Part shown: positions 1 through 8,005 of the stretch, in pieces
Layout: each line of letters opens with the position of its first letter
Position numbering within the stretch: position 1 is the stretch's first letter
Assembly: GCA_026710825.1 (NCBI GenBank)
Contig: JAPOQH010000121.1
Span: 1-64,000 of the forward strand
DNA: 64,000 bases
Direction: 5' to 3'
Source of the DNA: Chloroflexota bacterium
Lineage (GTDB): Bacteria; Chloroflexota; Dehalococcoidia; Lucifugimonadales; UBA3495
Made by a program: the position numbers and the translations under genes
Notes under the pieces: generated by a model
What the model was told of the DNA's origin: nothing
Databases searched by the model: none
What the model saw: only the letters and a program-made list of their open reading frames with translations

Positions 1-29
1 CATTTCCGGTCATTTCCGCTCATTTGAGC
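1..29. repeat. 10-bp tandem repeat at window edge
   Basis: Three consecutive near-copies of a 10-base unit (CATTTCCGGT, CATTTCCGCT, CATTTGAGCA), the last degenerate. The array may continue to the left of the window. Confidence 0.45.
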
Positions 30-150
30 AGGGCGAGGAACGGGTGGCGGGGGTGGAATGAGGGCGGCGAGTGAGGTTTTGGGGGAGATATTGATGGTTT
101 TGACGGGCCGGTGAGAGGATTTGGCGGAGCGGGGTTGCGCGTGGGGATGG

Positions 151-190
151 TCAGAATCTGGATTTACGGGATTAGAGGATTTGCAGGATT
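151..190. repeat. GGATT-periodic intergenic repeat
   Basis: Four GGATT cores recur every 8-9 bases (160, 169, 177, 186) after TCAGAATCT. From memory, similar GGATTTACAGGATT strings occur as dispersed intergenic repeats in uncultured bacterial genomes. Only this copy was noticed in the window. Confidence 0.4.
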
Positions 191-348
191 GGGGGCCTCG
201 TTTGAGTTGGGTGCCGGGATGCAGTTGGGCGGTTTGGTGGTTGGATAGTCAAATGGTACGGATGTTTGGATGGCAGGGACAAGGGGGAATTGTCACAGGG
301 TCTTTCAATGGTCGCCAGACCAGAAAATGTGTAGAGCCCAGTGCGGTT

Positions 349-450
349 CTGCCGACCCAGTCCGCTCATGGTGCGGAACGTCCGCCGGTGGCAAGGGCAG
401 CCGCCGGTCCGCCTCTGGCGGATCGAACCACGAGCGGACGGTGTCGGCAG
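349..450. repeat. Long imperfect inverted repeat
   Basis: The left arm (349-385, CTGCCGAC, TCCGCTCATGGT and TCCGCC) is matched in reverse complement by the right arm (417-450, GGCGGA, ACCACGAGCGGA and GTGTCGGCAG) with a few mismatches. A smaller GC-rich inverted repeat, with arms CCGGTGGC and GCCGCCGG, lies between them. Possible readings are a structured RNA, a terminator region or the remnant of a small non-coding mobile element. Confidence 0.5.
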
Positions 451-498
451 CACGTAAATAATCTAAAGGCCCTGGCGGGACCATCCTGATCGGTGGCT

Positions 499-1350
499 TC
501 ACCGACCGACGAACGGGGGCATCCCCCGGTTTTTGTCCAGGAACCACTGAACCGCGATTTTATGATCTTCGGTACGCCGCACATGCTCCTGGGCCGCTGA
601 TGCGAGTTCCAGGGCTTCGCGGAACGTCAGGTCCATGCTTTCCTGCACGAGGTACTTGGTCAAGGAGTGAGCGATAGTTGGACCACCGGCGATCCGGGTG
701 GCCAGCTCCATCGCGCCTTCCATCAGCTGGTCGTCCGGAAAGCACTTGCTGGCGAGGCCAATGCGTACCGCGTCTTCGCCACCCATCCAGTCTCCGGTGT
801 ATTGGAGGAGCAGAGTGTTACTGGTGCCGATCAGCTTTGGAAGCTGCCAGCAGCTCCCATCGCCGGGGATCAGCCCGTTAAGTACGAAACGCTCCGACAG
901 GCGGCCGCTCTCACCAACTACCCGGATATCGCACGAGAGCGCGAGACCACAACCGACACCGGCGGCGGGCCCGTTGACCACGGCTATCGACGGCTTCTGC
1001 AGGTCATGGATCCGCAGCGGGACGAAATTCACACGAGGGCCGGTCTCCGTGGACTTGTGCCGTCCTCTCATGTATTCCATTTTTCCCCAGGTGAGGGGAT
1101 CAGGTTCAGATTGGGCCTCGCGCTCATCAATACGCTGGCGAAAGCCCCGTACGTTGGCGCCGGAACAGAAGGAGGGATCGGTGCCGGTCAAAACCAACAC
1201 CCGCTCTTCCGGGTTGTTCTCAAACTCGTCCAAACGCTCGAACATTTCGGCAGCCATGTCTTGCCCCAACGCATTGCGCGTAGGAGGGTCGTGCATGGTC
1301 ATCACCAAAACGCCACCCACCACTTCGGTCTTGATAAATTCGTATGCCAT
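499..1350 (-). CDS. Enoyl-CoA hydratase/isomerase family protein
   Basis: A crotonase-fold protein of 283 aa, expected to add water to, or isomerise, an enoyl-CoA in cytosolic acyl-CoA breakdown. Near the N-terminus it has MHDPPTRNALG, and further on the oxyanion-hole stretches SGANVRGF and NGPAAGVGCGLAL, where the CoA thioester is polarised. The start chosen is the ATG of MAYEFIK, preceded by GAGG; an upstream in-frame extension looks like non-coding sequence. The substrate cannot be told from sequence, since crotonases also include isomerases and hydrolases. A second, different crotonase lies at 26224-27084. Confidence 0.85.
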   Translation of the reverse strand: MAYEFIKTEVVGGVLVMTMHDPPTRNALGQDMAAEMFERLDEFENNPEERVLVLTGTDPSFCSGANVRGFRQRIDEREAQSEPDPLTWGKMEYMRGRHKSTETGPRVNFVPLRIHDLQKPSIAVVNGPAAGVGCGLALSCDIRVVGESGRLSERFVLNGLIPGDGSCWQLPKLIGTSNTLLLQYTGDWMGGEDAVRIGLASKCFPDDQLMEGAMELATRIAGGPTIAHSLTKYLVQESMDLTFREALELASAAQEHVRRTEDHKIAVQWFLDKNRGMPPFVGR

Positions 1351-1536
1351 TGAAAAGACCTCGCCGACCCGAGCGTGCGCCCGGGTGAAAATTTCAGCCA
1401 TTCTACCCGGCCTCAATGACGGTCGGCTACCGGCGACCGGGTACTGGGTCGCGCGACTATCGCGATTCGGAGCGCTCTTTGCCGCTAGGAGTGTCGATTG
1501 GCGGCAAATTGGCGACATTATGTTAGCGAGGCCTGT

Positions 1537-1565
1537 TTGCCAACCGCTTGGGCATAACCTAAAAT
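1537..1565 (+). promoter_or_regulatory. Predicted promoter of the MOSC gene
   Basis: TTGCCA, a 17-bp spacer, then TAAAAT: one mismatch from consensus in each hexamer. The expected start point falls near 1572, inside a short imperfect hairpin (arms 1565-1574 and 1585-1594). Confidence 0.55.
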
Positions 1566-1625
1566 CCCGCTATTGCATCAACGTAATCGCGGGAGTCGAT
1601 ACATCCAGTCTGGAGGAGTAAAGCC

Positions 1626-2063
1626 ATGCAGTCCGGAACCATCGTTAATCTCCATATTGCCCGCGTTAAAGGTACCCCCTCGGACCCAGTGGAAACCGCG
1701 CGCGCCGTTTCCGCCGAAGGCCTGGAGGGTGACCGCAGTCGCAATCCTCGGAACCTGCGACAAGTGCTGGTGATGGACAAGGAAACCCTGGAACACTACG
1801 GTCTCGAACCGGGCCAGATCAAGGAGAACATTACAGTTACCGGTATGGATTTGTCGGATGCACGGCAGGGGCACGTCTTTTTCATAGGCGATGAGGACAA
1901 TCACGTGACCCTTGAGGTTACGGGAGATTGTGAGCCGTGCCAGAAGATGGATGCGCTGATACCGGGCCTTCGGGAGGAGATATTCGGCAGGCGCGGGATA
2001 CTCACAGTGGTCCTGCAAGGCGGAGATATCAACGTGGGAGACGCCATTCGCCTGGAACCTTAA
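1626..2063 (+). CDS. MOSC domain-containing protein
   Basis: A stand-alone MOSC (molybdenum cofactor sulfurase C-terminal) domain of 145 aa. The conserved cysteine region appears as GDCEPCQKMD at about residues 99-108, followed by GRRGILTVVLQGGDINVGD, as in YiiM/MOSC proteins. The family binds molybdenum cofactor or moves sulfur to metal-sulfur centres. It starts at ATG after a strong GGAGGAG site. The lone molybdenum-hydroxylase subunit and MoaD-like protein near 49-51 kb would be plausible users of such chemistry, but there is no operon link. Confidence 0.88.
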   Translation: MQSGTIVNLHIARVKGTPSDPVETARAVSAEGLEGDRSRNPRNLRQVLVMDKETLEHYGLEPGQIKENITVTGMDLSDARQGHVFFIGDEDNHVTLEVTGDCEPCQKMDALIPGLREEIFGRRGILTVVLQGGDINVGDAIRLEP

Positions 2064-2123
2064 CCCCGCGACATTCGAGCCGTACCATAACCACAGATTA
2101 AACATACTTCTGGCGGTGCTGAC

Positions 2124-3515
2124 ATGACATCTGCTTTGAACACCATAATCCATCGTTATCGGACATATGCGCTGGCAGCGGCTTTCCTGCTGCCAGCGCT
2201 CGCTTTTGTGGCGTGGCCGCAGGTGGCACACGCGGGGGGAGTGGATTCAGAAACACAGTTTGTACTCAATACATTCGCTTTCCTGATATGGGGAGCGCTG
2301 GTGATGTGGATGTGCGCCGGCTTCACGATGCTGGAAGCCGGGTCTGTGCGCACCAAGAACGCCTCAATGATCTGCCTCAAGAATATCGGCCTGTATTCCG
2401 TCGCGGGGCTGGCGTTCTATTTCATCGGCTACAACCTGATGTACAACAATGTCCAACAGGTAATCGGGACTGTGGTCTGGCCGCTTTACGGACCGTCCGG
2501 CGACGAGATAGCCCTGCTGAGCGGGGACGAGTCGGCCCTGAGCGCAGTAGTCGATAACGGTTACTCTGTGATGTCGGACTGGTTCTTCCAGATGGTCTTC
2601 GTAGCGACCACAGCGTCGATCATTTCCGGGGCATTGGCAGAGCGTGTGAAGATGTGGAGCTTTTTCCTGTTCACGCTGTTGCTAACCGCGTTTATCTATC
2701 CCATCATCGGGTCGTGGACCTGGGGAGGGGGTTGGTTGGCGATGATGGGCTTCCAGGACTTTGCGGGCTCCACCATCGTACACAGCACCGGCGGGTGGGC
2801 CGCCCTGGCTGGCGCGTTGGTAGTCGGCCCCCGGCTGGGGAAATTCCGGCGTGACGGATCGGCCCGGACCACACCGCCATCGAATGTTGTGCTGGTGACG
2901 CTGGGGGTGTTCGTCCTCTGGTTCGGGTGGTTCGGATTCAACGGAGGTTCGCAACTGGCGTTGGGTTCTGCCTTCGACGCGGTGGCGATGAGCAACGTCC
3001 TGGTGAATACGAACCTGGCGGCGGCAGCCGGTATCATCACTGCCTTGAGTCTTTCCAGGCTGGTGTTCGGACGCATAGACCTTCTGGTCGGGTTGAACGG
3101 AGGATTGGCGGGCCTGGTATCCATCACGGCCGGTCCGGACATTGTGCCGCACGTTTGGTCGGTGCTCATCGGCATCGTGGGCGGAGCGATCTGTACCGGA
3201 GGGATCAAGCTGCTGGAAATCGTCAAGATCGACGACGTCGTGGGCGCGGTGCCGGTGCACCTGTTCGCCGGGATATGGGGGACCATCGCGGTCTGTATTG
3301 CCGCTGGCGGCAACTTTGTCGTCCAGTTGATCGGCATCCTTTCCATCGGAGCGTTCGTGTTCGGGGTTTCGTGGGTAGTCTGGTTCGCCATCGAAAAGAC
3401 AATTGGGGCCAGGGTGTCCGAAGATACCGAACGGCTGGGGCAGGACACCGCCGAACTCGGCATGGAATCCTATCCCGAGTTCGTGCTGATGCCGGAACCG
3501 TTGGACGACGATTAA
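2124..3515 (+). CDS. amt: Ammonium transporter (Amt family)
   Basis: A 463-aa Amt/Mep/Rh channel taking ammonium or ammonia across the inner membrane. It has an N-terminal signal-like segment ending in AHAGG, then about eleven hydrophobic helices. Family hallmarks are visible, including WMCAGFTMLEAG, the STGGWAALAGALVVGPRLG stretch, WFGWFGFNGGS, and VHLFAGIWGT near the end. The tail after the last helix is short and acidic, with no fused regulatory domain. No glnK/PII gene is adjacent. It ends in a hairpin shared with the convergent MmgE/PrpD gene. Confidence 0.95.
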   Translation: MTSALNTIIHRYRTYALAAAFLLPALAFVAWPQVAHAGGVDSETQFVLNTFAFLIWGALVMWMCAGFTMLEAGSVRTKNASMICLKNIGLYSVAGLAFYFIGYNLMYNNVQQVIGTVVWPLYGPSGDEIALLSGDESALSAVVDNGYSVMSDWFFQMVFVATTASIISGALAERVKMWSFFLFTLLLTAFIYPIIGSWTWGGGWLAMMGFQDFAGSTIVHSTGGWAALAGALVVGPRLGKFRRDGSARTTPPSNVVLVTLGVFVLWFGWFGFNGGSQLALGSAFDAVAMSNVLVNTNLAAAAGIITALSLSRLVFGRIDLLVGLNGGLAGLVSITAGPDIVPHVWSVLIGIVGGAICTGGIKLLEIVKIDDVVGAVPVHLFAGIWGTIAVCIAAGGNFVVQLIGILSIGAFVFGVSWVVWFAIEKTIGARVSEDTERLGQDTAELGMESYPEFVLMPEPLDDD

Positions 3516-3542
3516 CCCGTCGCGCTCGCACGCAAATGAAAC

Positions 3543-3568
3543 GAGGGGAGGCCGTTTGGCCTCCCCTC
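3543..3568. terminator. Hairpin between convergent genes
   Basis: A perfect 11-bp stem (GAGGGGAGGCC / GGCCTCCCCTC) with a GTTT loop, located between the 3' ends of amt and the MmgE/PrpD gene. There is no long T tract on either side, so it may work as a bidirectional but weak terminator. Confidence 0.65.
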
Positions 3569-3595
3569 GAACTTGTGGCGGTTGTTGCGTAGCGA

Positions 3596-4963
3596 TCAGC
3601 GGACCAGGGTGTCGCGGATTGCGGCTCCGACGTTATCTACCTGCGTTACGTCGTGCCATTGGTTGACGGCGGCGTCGACGCGGTCCTCCGGAAGCACCAG
3701 GGCGACGTTTTCACGGAACTTGCCTGCGATGTTATCCATTCCCCAGGGGTTGGCCTGGCTGCCGAGGATTTGACCCCGGGGCGTTTCGTGCTCGATGACT
3801 CGACCGTCCTTCAGGGTGACGCGGATGGGCACGCCCTTGGACACGGTACCACCGCCCAGCTCGAACTTGGATTGCACCCGGATCCGGACTCGTTCCATCA
3901 TGTCCTGCACGTCGGCGTCAACGATTTTTTCATCTGTGAACGAGTCGATACCGATCTCGCCGTCCACAAGGGCGGCGGCCATGTTGTACTTGGCGCTGAA
4001 CTTCCCCTTGAGGTCAGATTCGGGTTCCTCGTAGAGCATGACCGTGGAGGCGTAGCTCTGGACCACCTCGGCGTTGGCGACGTCCTCATGGCTGAAACCA
4101 TGCTCGCGCATCATGCCGAAAACGCTATCGAGCATGGCGTGGTTGCCACCGCACGAAGGGTACTTCTTGATCATCAACGCGTCCTGCACTCGGAAAGGCT
4201 TGCCGAGTTGTTCGGCAGCTGCATCAAGATCGGTGTGCTCATCGCCGATGACAGTGGCGGTGAAACCGACGGGGTGCTCGAGAATCTGATCGCCGGCGGT
4301 GAAACCCCGCTGGGCCAGTTGCGCAGCCATCACGCCGTCGCGGCAGGTCATGCCCGCGTGCAGGGGCTTGGTCATGGTGCCGAAGTTGTGGATCACTCCG
4401 CCGGCCATGGAGCCGGCCATACCCAACGCCATCGTCGTCTGTTCCTCATTGAGTTTGAGCAACTTGGCGCAGGCCGCTGCGGCCGCCAGACGGCCCAGGA
4501 TTGACGTGCTGTGGAAACCCCGGTGCATCTGTTGGGTATGGTAGTGCGTGGCGTAGTCCACGGCGAGGCCGACCTCGCAACCCACCACGTAGGCTTCCAT
4601 GAGGTCGCGGCCCGTGGCGCCGATGCTCTCGCCCAGGGCCAGCAGCGCGGGGAAGATCGCGACCGTGGGATGCCCAAACCCTCCAAAATCGTCGTAGTCC
4701 AACGCGTGGCCCATGGTCCCGTTGACCAAGGCCGCGTTCAGGACGGAGGTACGCTCGCCGGTAGCGAGGATGGTAGCGTCTTCGGAGCCGCCCAGATCGC
4801 CGGCATAGCTGCGGATGATATCCCCCACCTTCTGGGTAGAGCCGGCCAGGATCACTCCGACCAAATCAAAGCATGATTCGTTGGCCACCCGAATGGCGTC
4901 GGGAGGAATATCCTCATACGTGGTATCCACGATCCACCTGGCTACTTTTTCAGTTGCACCCAT
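3596..4963 (-). CDS. MmgE/PrpD family protein
   Basis: A 455-aa MmgE/PrpD-fold protein. The family includes 2-methylcitrate dehydratase and cis-aconitate decarboxylase. Typical stretches are NGTMGHALDYDDF near residue 90, HPTVAIFPALLALGE, GFHSTSILG, and KKYPSCGGNHAMLD in the second half. The ATG chosen (MGATEKV) follows AAGGAGGT at good spacing; a 30-residue upstream extension lacks a binding site. No prpB or prpC lies nearby, so the methylcitrate assignment is unsupported and the substrate is left open. Confidence 0.88.
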   Translation of the reverse strand: MGATEKVARWIVDTTYEDIPPDAIRVANESCFDLVGVILAGSTQKVGDIIRSYAGDLGGSEDATILATGERTSVLNAALVNGTMGHALDYDDFGGFGHPTVAIFPALLALGESIGATGRDLMEAYVVGCEVGLAVDYATHYHTQQMHRGFHSTSILGRLAAAAACAKLLKLNEEQTTMALGMAGSMAGGVIHNFGTMTKPLHAGMTCRDGVMAAQLAQRGFTAGDQILEHPVGFTATVIGDEHTDLDAAAEQLGKPFRVQDALMIKKYPSCGGNHAMLDSVFGMMREHGFSHEDVANAEVVQSYASTVMLYEEPESDLKGKFSAKYNMAAALVDGEIGIDSFTDEKIVDADVQDMMERVRIRVQSKFELGGGTVSKGVPIRVTLKDGRVIEHETPRGQILGSQANPWGMDNIAGKFRENVALVLPEDRVDAAVNQWHDVTQVDNVGAAIRDTLVR

Positions 4964-5019
4964 CGAACGAAACCTCCTTGTATCGTTTGTCCAGACTCCC
5001 AACACACAGTAATGCGCCG

Positions 5020-5046
5020 AGTATAACACCCGGTTGATGCTACAAT
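5020..5046. promoter_or_regulatory. Divergent extended -10 elements
   Basis: Two extended -10 boxes lie back to back between the divergent MmgE/PrpD and CD225-like genes. The minus strand reads TGTTATACT (5020-5028) and the plus strand TGCTACAAT (5038-5046). No convincing -35 hexamers were found, as is usual when the TG extension is present. Confidence 0.45.
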
Positions 5047-5079
5047 CGGGCATCGCAGATCGGGGACCCGGAGGTGCTC

Positions 5080-5355
5080 ATGTCCGGTTCAAACCACACC
5101 CTCAATCTAATTTTCGCCATTCTGGCTACCTTATTTTGTTGCTTGCCGCTGGGAATTGTGGCAATTGTGTTTGCCGCTATCGGTATGTCCCGTCAGGGTT
5201 CGGGGGACTTTGCGGGAGCGGAATCGGCCGCCCGCACCGCCCGCATCTGCATCTGGGTGTCCGTCGGATTGAGCCTGGCCGTATGGATCATCTACCTGGT
5301 GGTTTTCGTGTTGATACTCGGGGCCGCTATTCTTCCATTCCTGGCGTTGGCCTAG
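5080..5355 (+). CDS. CD225/dispanin-like small membrane protein
   Basis: A 91-aa protein with two hydrophobic segments (about residues 8-33 and 56-88). The first carries FCCLPLGIVAIVFAAIG, the hallmark of the CD225/dispanin (interferon-induced transmembrane-like) family. A polar linker with SRQGSGDFAGAESAART joins the two. Bacterial members are of unknown function. The ATG at 5080 was chosen because GGAGG sits just upstream; a GTG two codons earlier is also possible. It is followed 33 bp later by the DUF2752 gene, a pairing I recall from other bacteria. Confidence 0.8.
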   Translation: MSGSNHTLNLIFAILATLFCCLPLGIVAIVFAAIGMSRQGSGDFAGAESAARTARICIWVSVGLSLAVWIIYLVVFVLILGAAILPFLALA

Positions 5356-5388
5356 CGGGCCTCTAGTTCCACGTCGTCGGGCCCTGAT

Positions 5389-5820
5389 ATGCGCGGTACG
5401 GAGACACACTCCAATTGGTGGAGGTCCCCTTGGGCGACCCTCGTGATTCTGTCCGCCCTGACCGCCGGAGGGTTGGCAGTTGTACGTCTGGTGGATCCAA
5501 GGGTTCCGGGGAACTACCCCACGTGCCCTTTCCTGTTCTTCACAGGATGCTATTGCCCCGGGTGCGGCACGCTCAGGGCTCTTGCAACACTGATGGAGGG
5601 CAATCTGCGCGGCGCGATGGGCTACAACCTGTTGACGGTGATCTCGTTGCCCATCCTGGCGGTGTTGACTTTGGGAATGTTGTCCGAGAAACCCCGGGCG
5701 TTCCGCAGATTCAACTTGCGCTTTCCGCCTTTGGCTGCGTGGACGACGCTCGCGGTAATCGTCATTTTCTGGGGGCTTCGAAATATCCCGGTTGATCCCT
5801 TGACGATCCTGGCGCCATAA
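5389..5820 (+). CDS. DUF2752 domain membrane protein
   Basis: A 143-aa membrane protein with three predicted helices. It shows the DUF2752 signature: CPFLFFTGCYCPGCGTLRA in the middle (four cysteines, two of them in CPGCG), then GNLRGAMGYNLL. The cysteine cluster suggests metal binding or redox chemistry at the membrane face, but no function is established. It probably shares a transcript with the preceding CD225-like gene. Confidence 0.85.
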   Translation: MRGTETHSNWWRSPWATLVILSALTAGGLAVVRLVDPRVPGNYPTCPFLFFTGCYCPGCGTLRALATLMEGNLRGAMGYNLLTVISLPILAVLTLGMLSEKPRAFRRFNLRFPPLAAWTTLAVIVIFWGLRNIPVDPLTILAP

Positions 5821-5828
5821 CAGTTCGG

Positions 5829-5857
5829 TTGCCGGTGTGTTGGGCATTTGCTAGACT
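5829..5857 (+). promoter_or_regulatory. Predicted promoter of the NIPSNAP gene
   Basis: TTGCCG, 17 bp, then TAGACT with a TG extension (TGCTAGACT), starting just after the DUF2752 stop codon. Confidence 0.6.
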
Positions 5858-5929
5858 GCCGACATCGCGCCGGAGTCCAATTTGGGCGATCCGGCGACTG
5901 GCATCACGACTACCCAGGAGGTATTGCTA

Positions 5930-6547
5930 ATGATTTACGAAGTCCGGACTTATGACCTCAAGCCCGGCGGCGTGCCCATTTTTGAAGAGGCGTTTGAGAA
6001 GGCCCTTCCGCACCGGGAGAAATATTCCAAGCTTGCCGCCTTTTTCCACACCGAAATTGGTCCGCTGAACCAGGTCATCCATATCTGGCCCTATGAGAGC
6101 CTGGACGAACGTGCTGAGGTTCGAGCAGCGTCAGCCAAGGATCCGAACTGGCCGCCGGACAGCCAGGGCACCATCCAACACATGGAATCGGAGATATTCC
6201 ACCCTGCGCCGTTCATGCGTCCCATGGGCGGAGGGCAGAAGCAGGGCAACGTGTATGAGATGCGGATCTACGAATACCAGAACGGCACCATGCCCAAGGT
6301 GCTGGACATCTGGGGCGCGGCGATCGAGCATCGTGAGCAGTTCTCGCCGCTGGCCGCCGGGATGTACAGCGATATCGGCGGATTGAACAAGTGGGTTCAC
6401 ATCTGGCCATATCAAGACCTGGCGCAACGCGACAAGATCCGTGCAGAGGCGTCAGCCACTCCGCATTGGCCGCCGCCGACCCGGGAATTCCTGGTTAACC
6501 AGTCGACCAAGGTGTTGGTTCCGGCCAGTTTCTCACCGCACGCATAA
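5930..6547 (+). CDS. Tandem NIPSNAP-domain protein
   Basis: A 205-aa protein made of two NIPSNAP (dimeric alpha/beta-barrel-like) units. The first starts MIYEVRTYDLKPG and contains VIHIWPYESLDER; the second starts NVYEMRIYEYQNG and contains WVHIWPYQDLAQR. The internal match shows a duplication. The family has no settled enzymatic role; small bacterial members often sit near degradative genes. Translation starts at the ATG after CAGGAGG; an upstream extension lacks this site. Confidence 0.9.
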   Translation: MIYEVRTYDLKPGGVPIFEEAFEKALPHREKYSKLAAFFHTEIGPLNQVIHIWPYESLDERAEVRAASAKDPNWPPDSQGTIQHMESEIFHPAPFMRPMGGGQKQGNVYEMRIYEYQNGTMPKVLDIWGAAIEHREQFSPLAAGMYSDIGGLNKWVHIWPYQDLAQRDKIRAEASATPHWPPPTREFLVNQSTKVLVPASFSPHA

Positions 6548-6573
6548 TTCGGGAGACCGACTCGATCTTGCTG

Positions 6574-6595
6574 GGGGCGAATATACATTCGCCCC
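6574..6595. repeat. Short palindromic repeat, copy 1
   Basis: A perfect 9-bp inverted repeat (GGGGCGAAT / ATTCGCCCC) with an ATAC loop. A slightly decayed copy occurs at 48966-48987. It sits just upstream of a perfect TATAAT (6601-6606) before the LLM gene. Confidence 0.7.
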
Positions 6596-6659
6596 TACGT
6601 TATAATTGACGGTGTCCATCAATCCCGAGCCGTATCCCAACTTCCTGAGGTCAAACAGC

Positions 6660-7505
6660 ATGAACATCGGAATCGCAATGTTCGTCACTCATTCTTCGAT
6701 TGACATCGCGGAGTTGGCGCAGGCATGCGAGGGACACGGCTTCGAATCGCTATGGGTCCCCGAACACCCGGCAATTCCGGCCGGACCCAAGACCCCCTGG
6801 CCGGGATCGCCCGACGGCGTGATCCCGCAGATGTATTACGACTGCGTGGACCCGTTCGTGGCGCTGGGCCGGGCATCGGCGGTGACTTCCACTCTCAAGC
6901 TGGGCACGGGGATTTGCCTGGTACCCGAACGCAACCCGATCCTTTTGGCCAAGGAGATCGCCACGCTGGACCACTTCAGCGGCGGGCGCTTCCTGTTTGG
7001 AATCGGCACCGGCTGGCTACGGGAAGAGACAGAGCTGTTCGGCGTAGATTTCGGTCAGCGAATCGGCTACACCCGGGAATCGATCCTGGCGATGAAAGAG
7101 CTTTGGACCAAGGAGGCGGGAGAATTTCACGGGAAGCACATAGATTTCCCGCCGATCTACTCGTCGCCCAAACCAGTCCAAAAACCGCACCCGCCCGTAC
7201 TTATCGGCGGCACTGCGCCCAACGTGGCACGCCGGGTGGTAAGTTGGGGAGACGGGTGGATGCCCAATCGAATCACGCCGGATCAGTTGAACACGACGCG
7301 GGAAGAGATAGTGCAACTGGCTCAGGAAGCGGGCCGCGACCCCCACACGATCGAGGTGTCGGTGTTCGGCCAACCGGCCGACCCCGAAATCCTGAAGGCA
7401 TACGAGGACGCGGGCGCTTCGCGGGCCATGGTATTCGCCGAGAGCGCTCCCCGGGATGATGCTCTCCGCCAACTCGACGACTACGCGCGCCGCCTGCTGA
7501 CGTAA
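6660..7505 (+). CDS. LLM class F420-type oxidoreductase
   Basis: A 281-aa luciferase-like (beta/alpha)8-barrel flavin or F420 oxidoreductase, close to the family's usual length. Typical features are GFESLWVPEH near the start, LKLGTGICLVPERNP at about residue 77, the FSGGRFLFGIGTGWLREE turn, and PPVLIGG followed by GDGWMP. These place it with F420-dependent, TIGR03619-like enzymes; the substrate is unknown. The ATG of MNIGIAM has a TGAGG site; an extension of 18 residues upstream is poorly supported. It is coupled to the next gene (2 bp apart). Confidence 0.88.
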   Translation: MNIGIAMFVTHSSIDIAELAQACEGHGFESLWVPEHPAIPAGPKTPWPGSPDGVIPQMYYDCVDPFVALGRASAVTSTLKLGTGICLVPERNPILLAKEIATLDHFSGGRFLFGIGTGWLREETELFGVDFGQRIGYTRESILAMKELWTKEAGEFHGKHIDFPPIYSSPKPVQKPHPPVLIGGTAPNVARRVVSWGDGWMPNRITPDQLNTTREEIVQLAQEAGRDPHTIEVSVFGQPADPEILKAYEDAGASRAMVFAESAPRDDALRQLDDYARRLLT

Positions 7506-7507
7506 CC

Positions 7508-7903
7508 ATGTTGTCCGAAAACGCCAACATCCTGTCACTGAGGGATGCCAACCAACGGTTCTACGATGCATTTGGATCGTTGGATATGGAGCAGATGGAT
7601 TCCGTTTGGGAACAATCGGAACGGGCCCTTTGTGTACACCCGGGCTGGCAGCCGATAGTCGGTTGGCCGGATATCCGGCGTTCGTGGCAAGGCATTTTCA
7701 ACGGCGCAGCGTTGATGCATTTCAATATTCATTATGTAAACGTCGCGGTTGAGGGCAATTGTGGAATCGTGACTTGCGTGGAGAGCATAACCAGCGTGGT
7801 GGAGGGGCAAGCCCAGGGATTCGGGGTGCTGGCCACCAATATTTTTGTACGTGATGGCGACGGCTGGCGGGTAATAGCGCACCACGCGTCGCCCCGACTC
7901 TGA
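7508..7903 (+). CDS. SnoaL/NTF2-like protein
   Basis: A 131-aa NTF2-like fold protein of the SnoaL-3/DUF4440 type: a helix with RDANQRFYDAFGSLDMEQM, a strand with HPGWQPIVGWPDIRRSW, and the C-terminal FVRDGDGWRVIAHHASP. Members bind small hydrophobic ligands or act as cyclases or isomerases. Its start lies 2 bp after the LLM gene stop, so it is probably translationally coupled and may act on the same substrate. Confidence 0.82.
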   Translation: MLSENANILSLRDANQRFYDAFGSLDMEQMDSVWEQSERALCVHPGWQPIVGWPDIRRSWQGIFNGAALMHFNIHYVNVAVEGNCGIVTCVESITSVVEGQAQGFGVLATNIFVRDGDGWRVIAHHASPRL

Positions 7904-8005
7904 TCCGAGTCAAAATCGACTTTTTGTGACGGCGCCGAGCATGCACCGGCGGGTCCGATAGTCTCTTTCCATCCGCGTACCTGACCAAACAGGACGGAGG
8001 GTACC

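Larger units (their letters stand above)
1..498. other. Gene-free region with repeats
   Basis: No reading frame here has a ribosome binding site, a recognisable protein or sensible composition; the frames present are short and overlap on both strands. The region instead holds three repetitive structures listed separately: a 10-bp tandem repeat at the window edge, a run of GGATT-containing units, and an imperfect palindrome of about 100 bp. It follows the stop codon of the minus-strand enoyl-CoA hydratase and may include that gene's 3' untranslated region. Confidence 0.6.

Noticed and set aside
1..60. CRISPR array at the window edge
   Set aside because: The units are 10 bp and contiguous, without spacers, and no cas gene is present.
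3653..4504. Plus-strand frame opposite the MmgE/PrpD gene
   Set aside because: It has no family features, while the minus strand has a full-length family match with a strong ribosome site.
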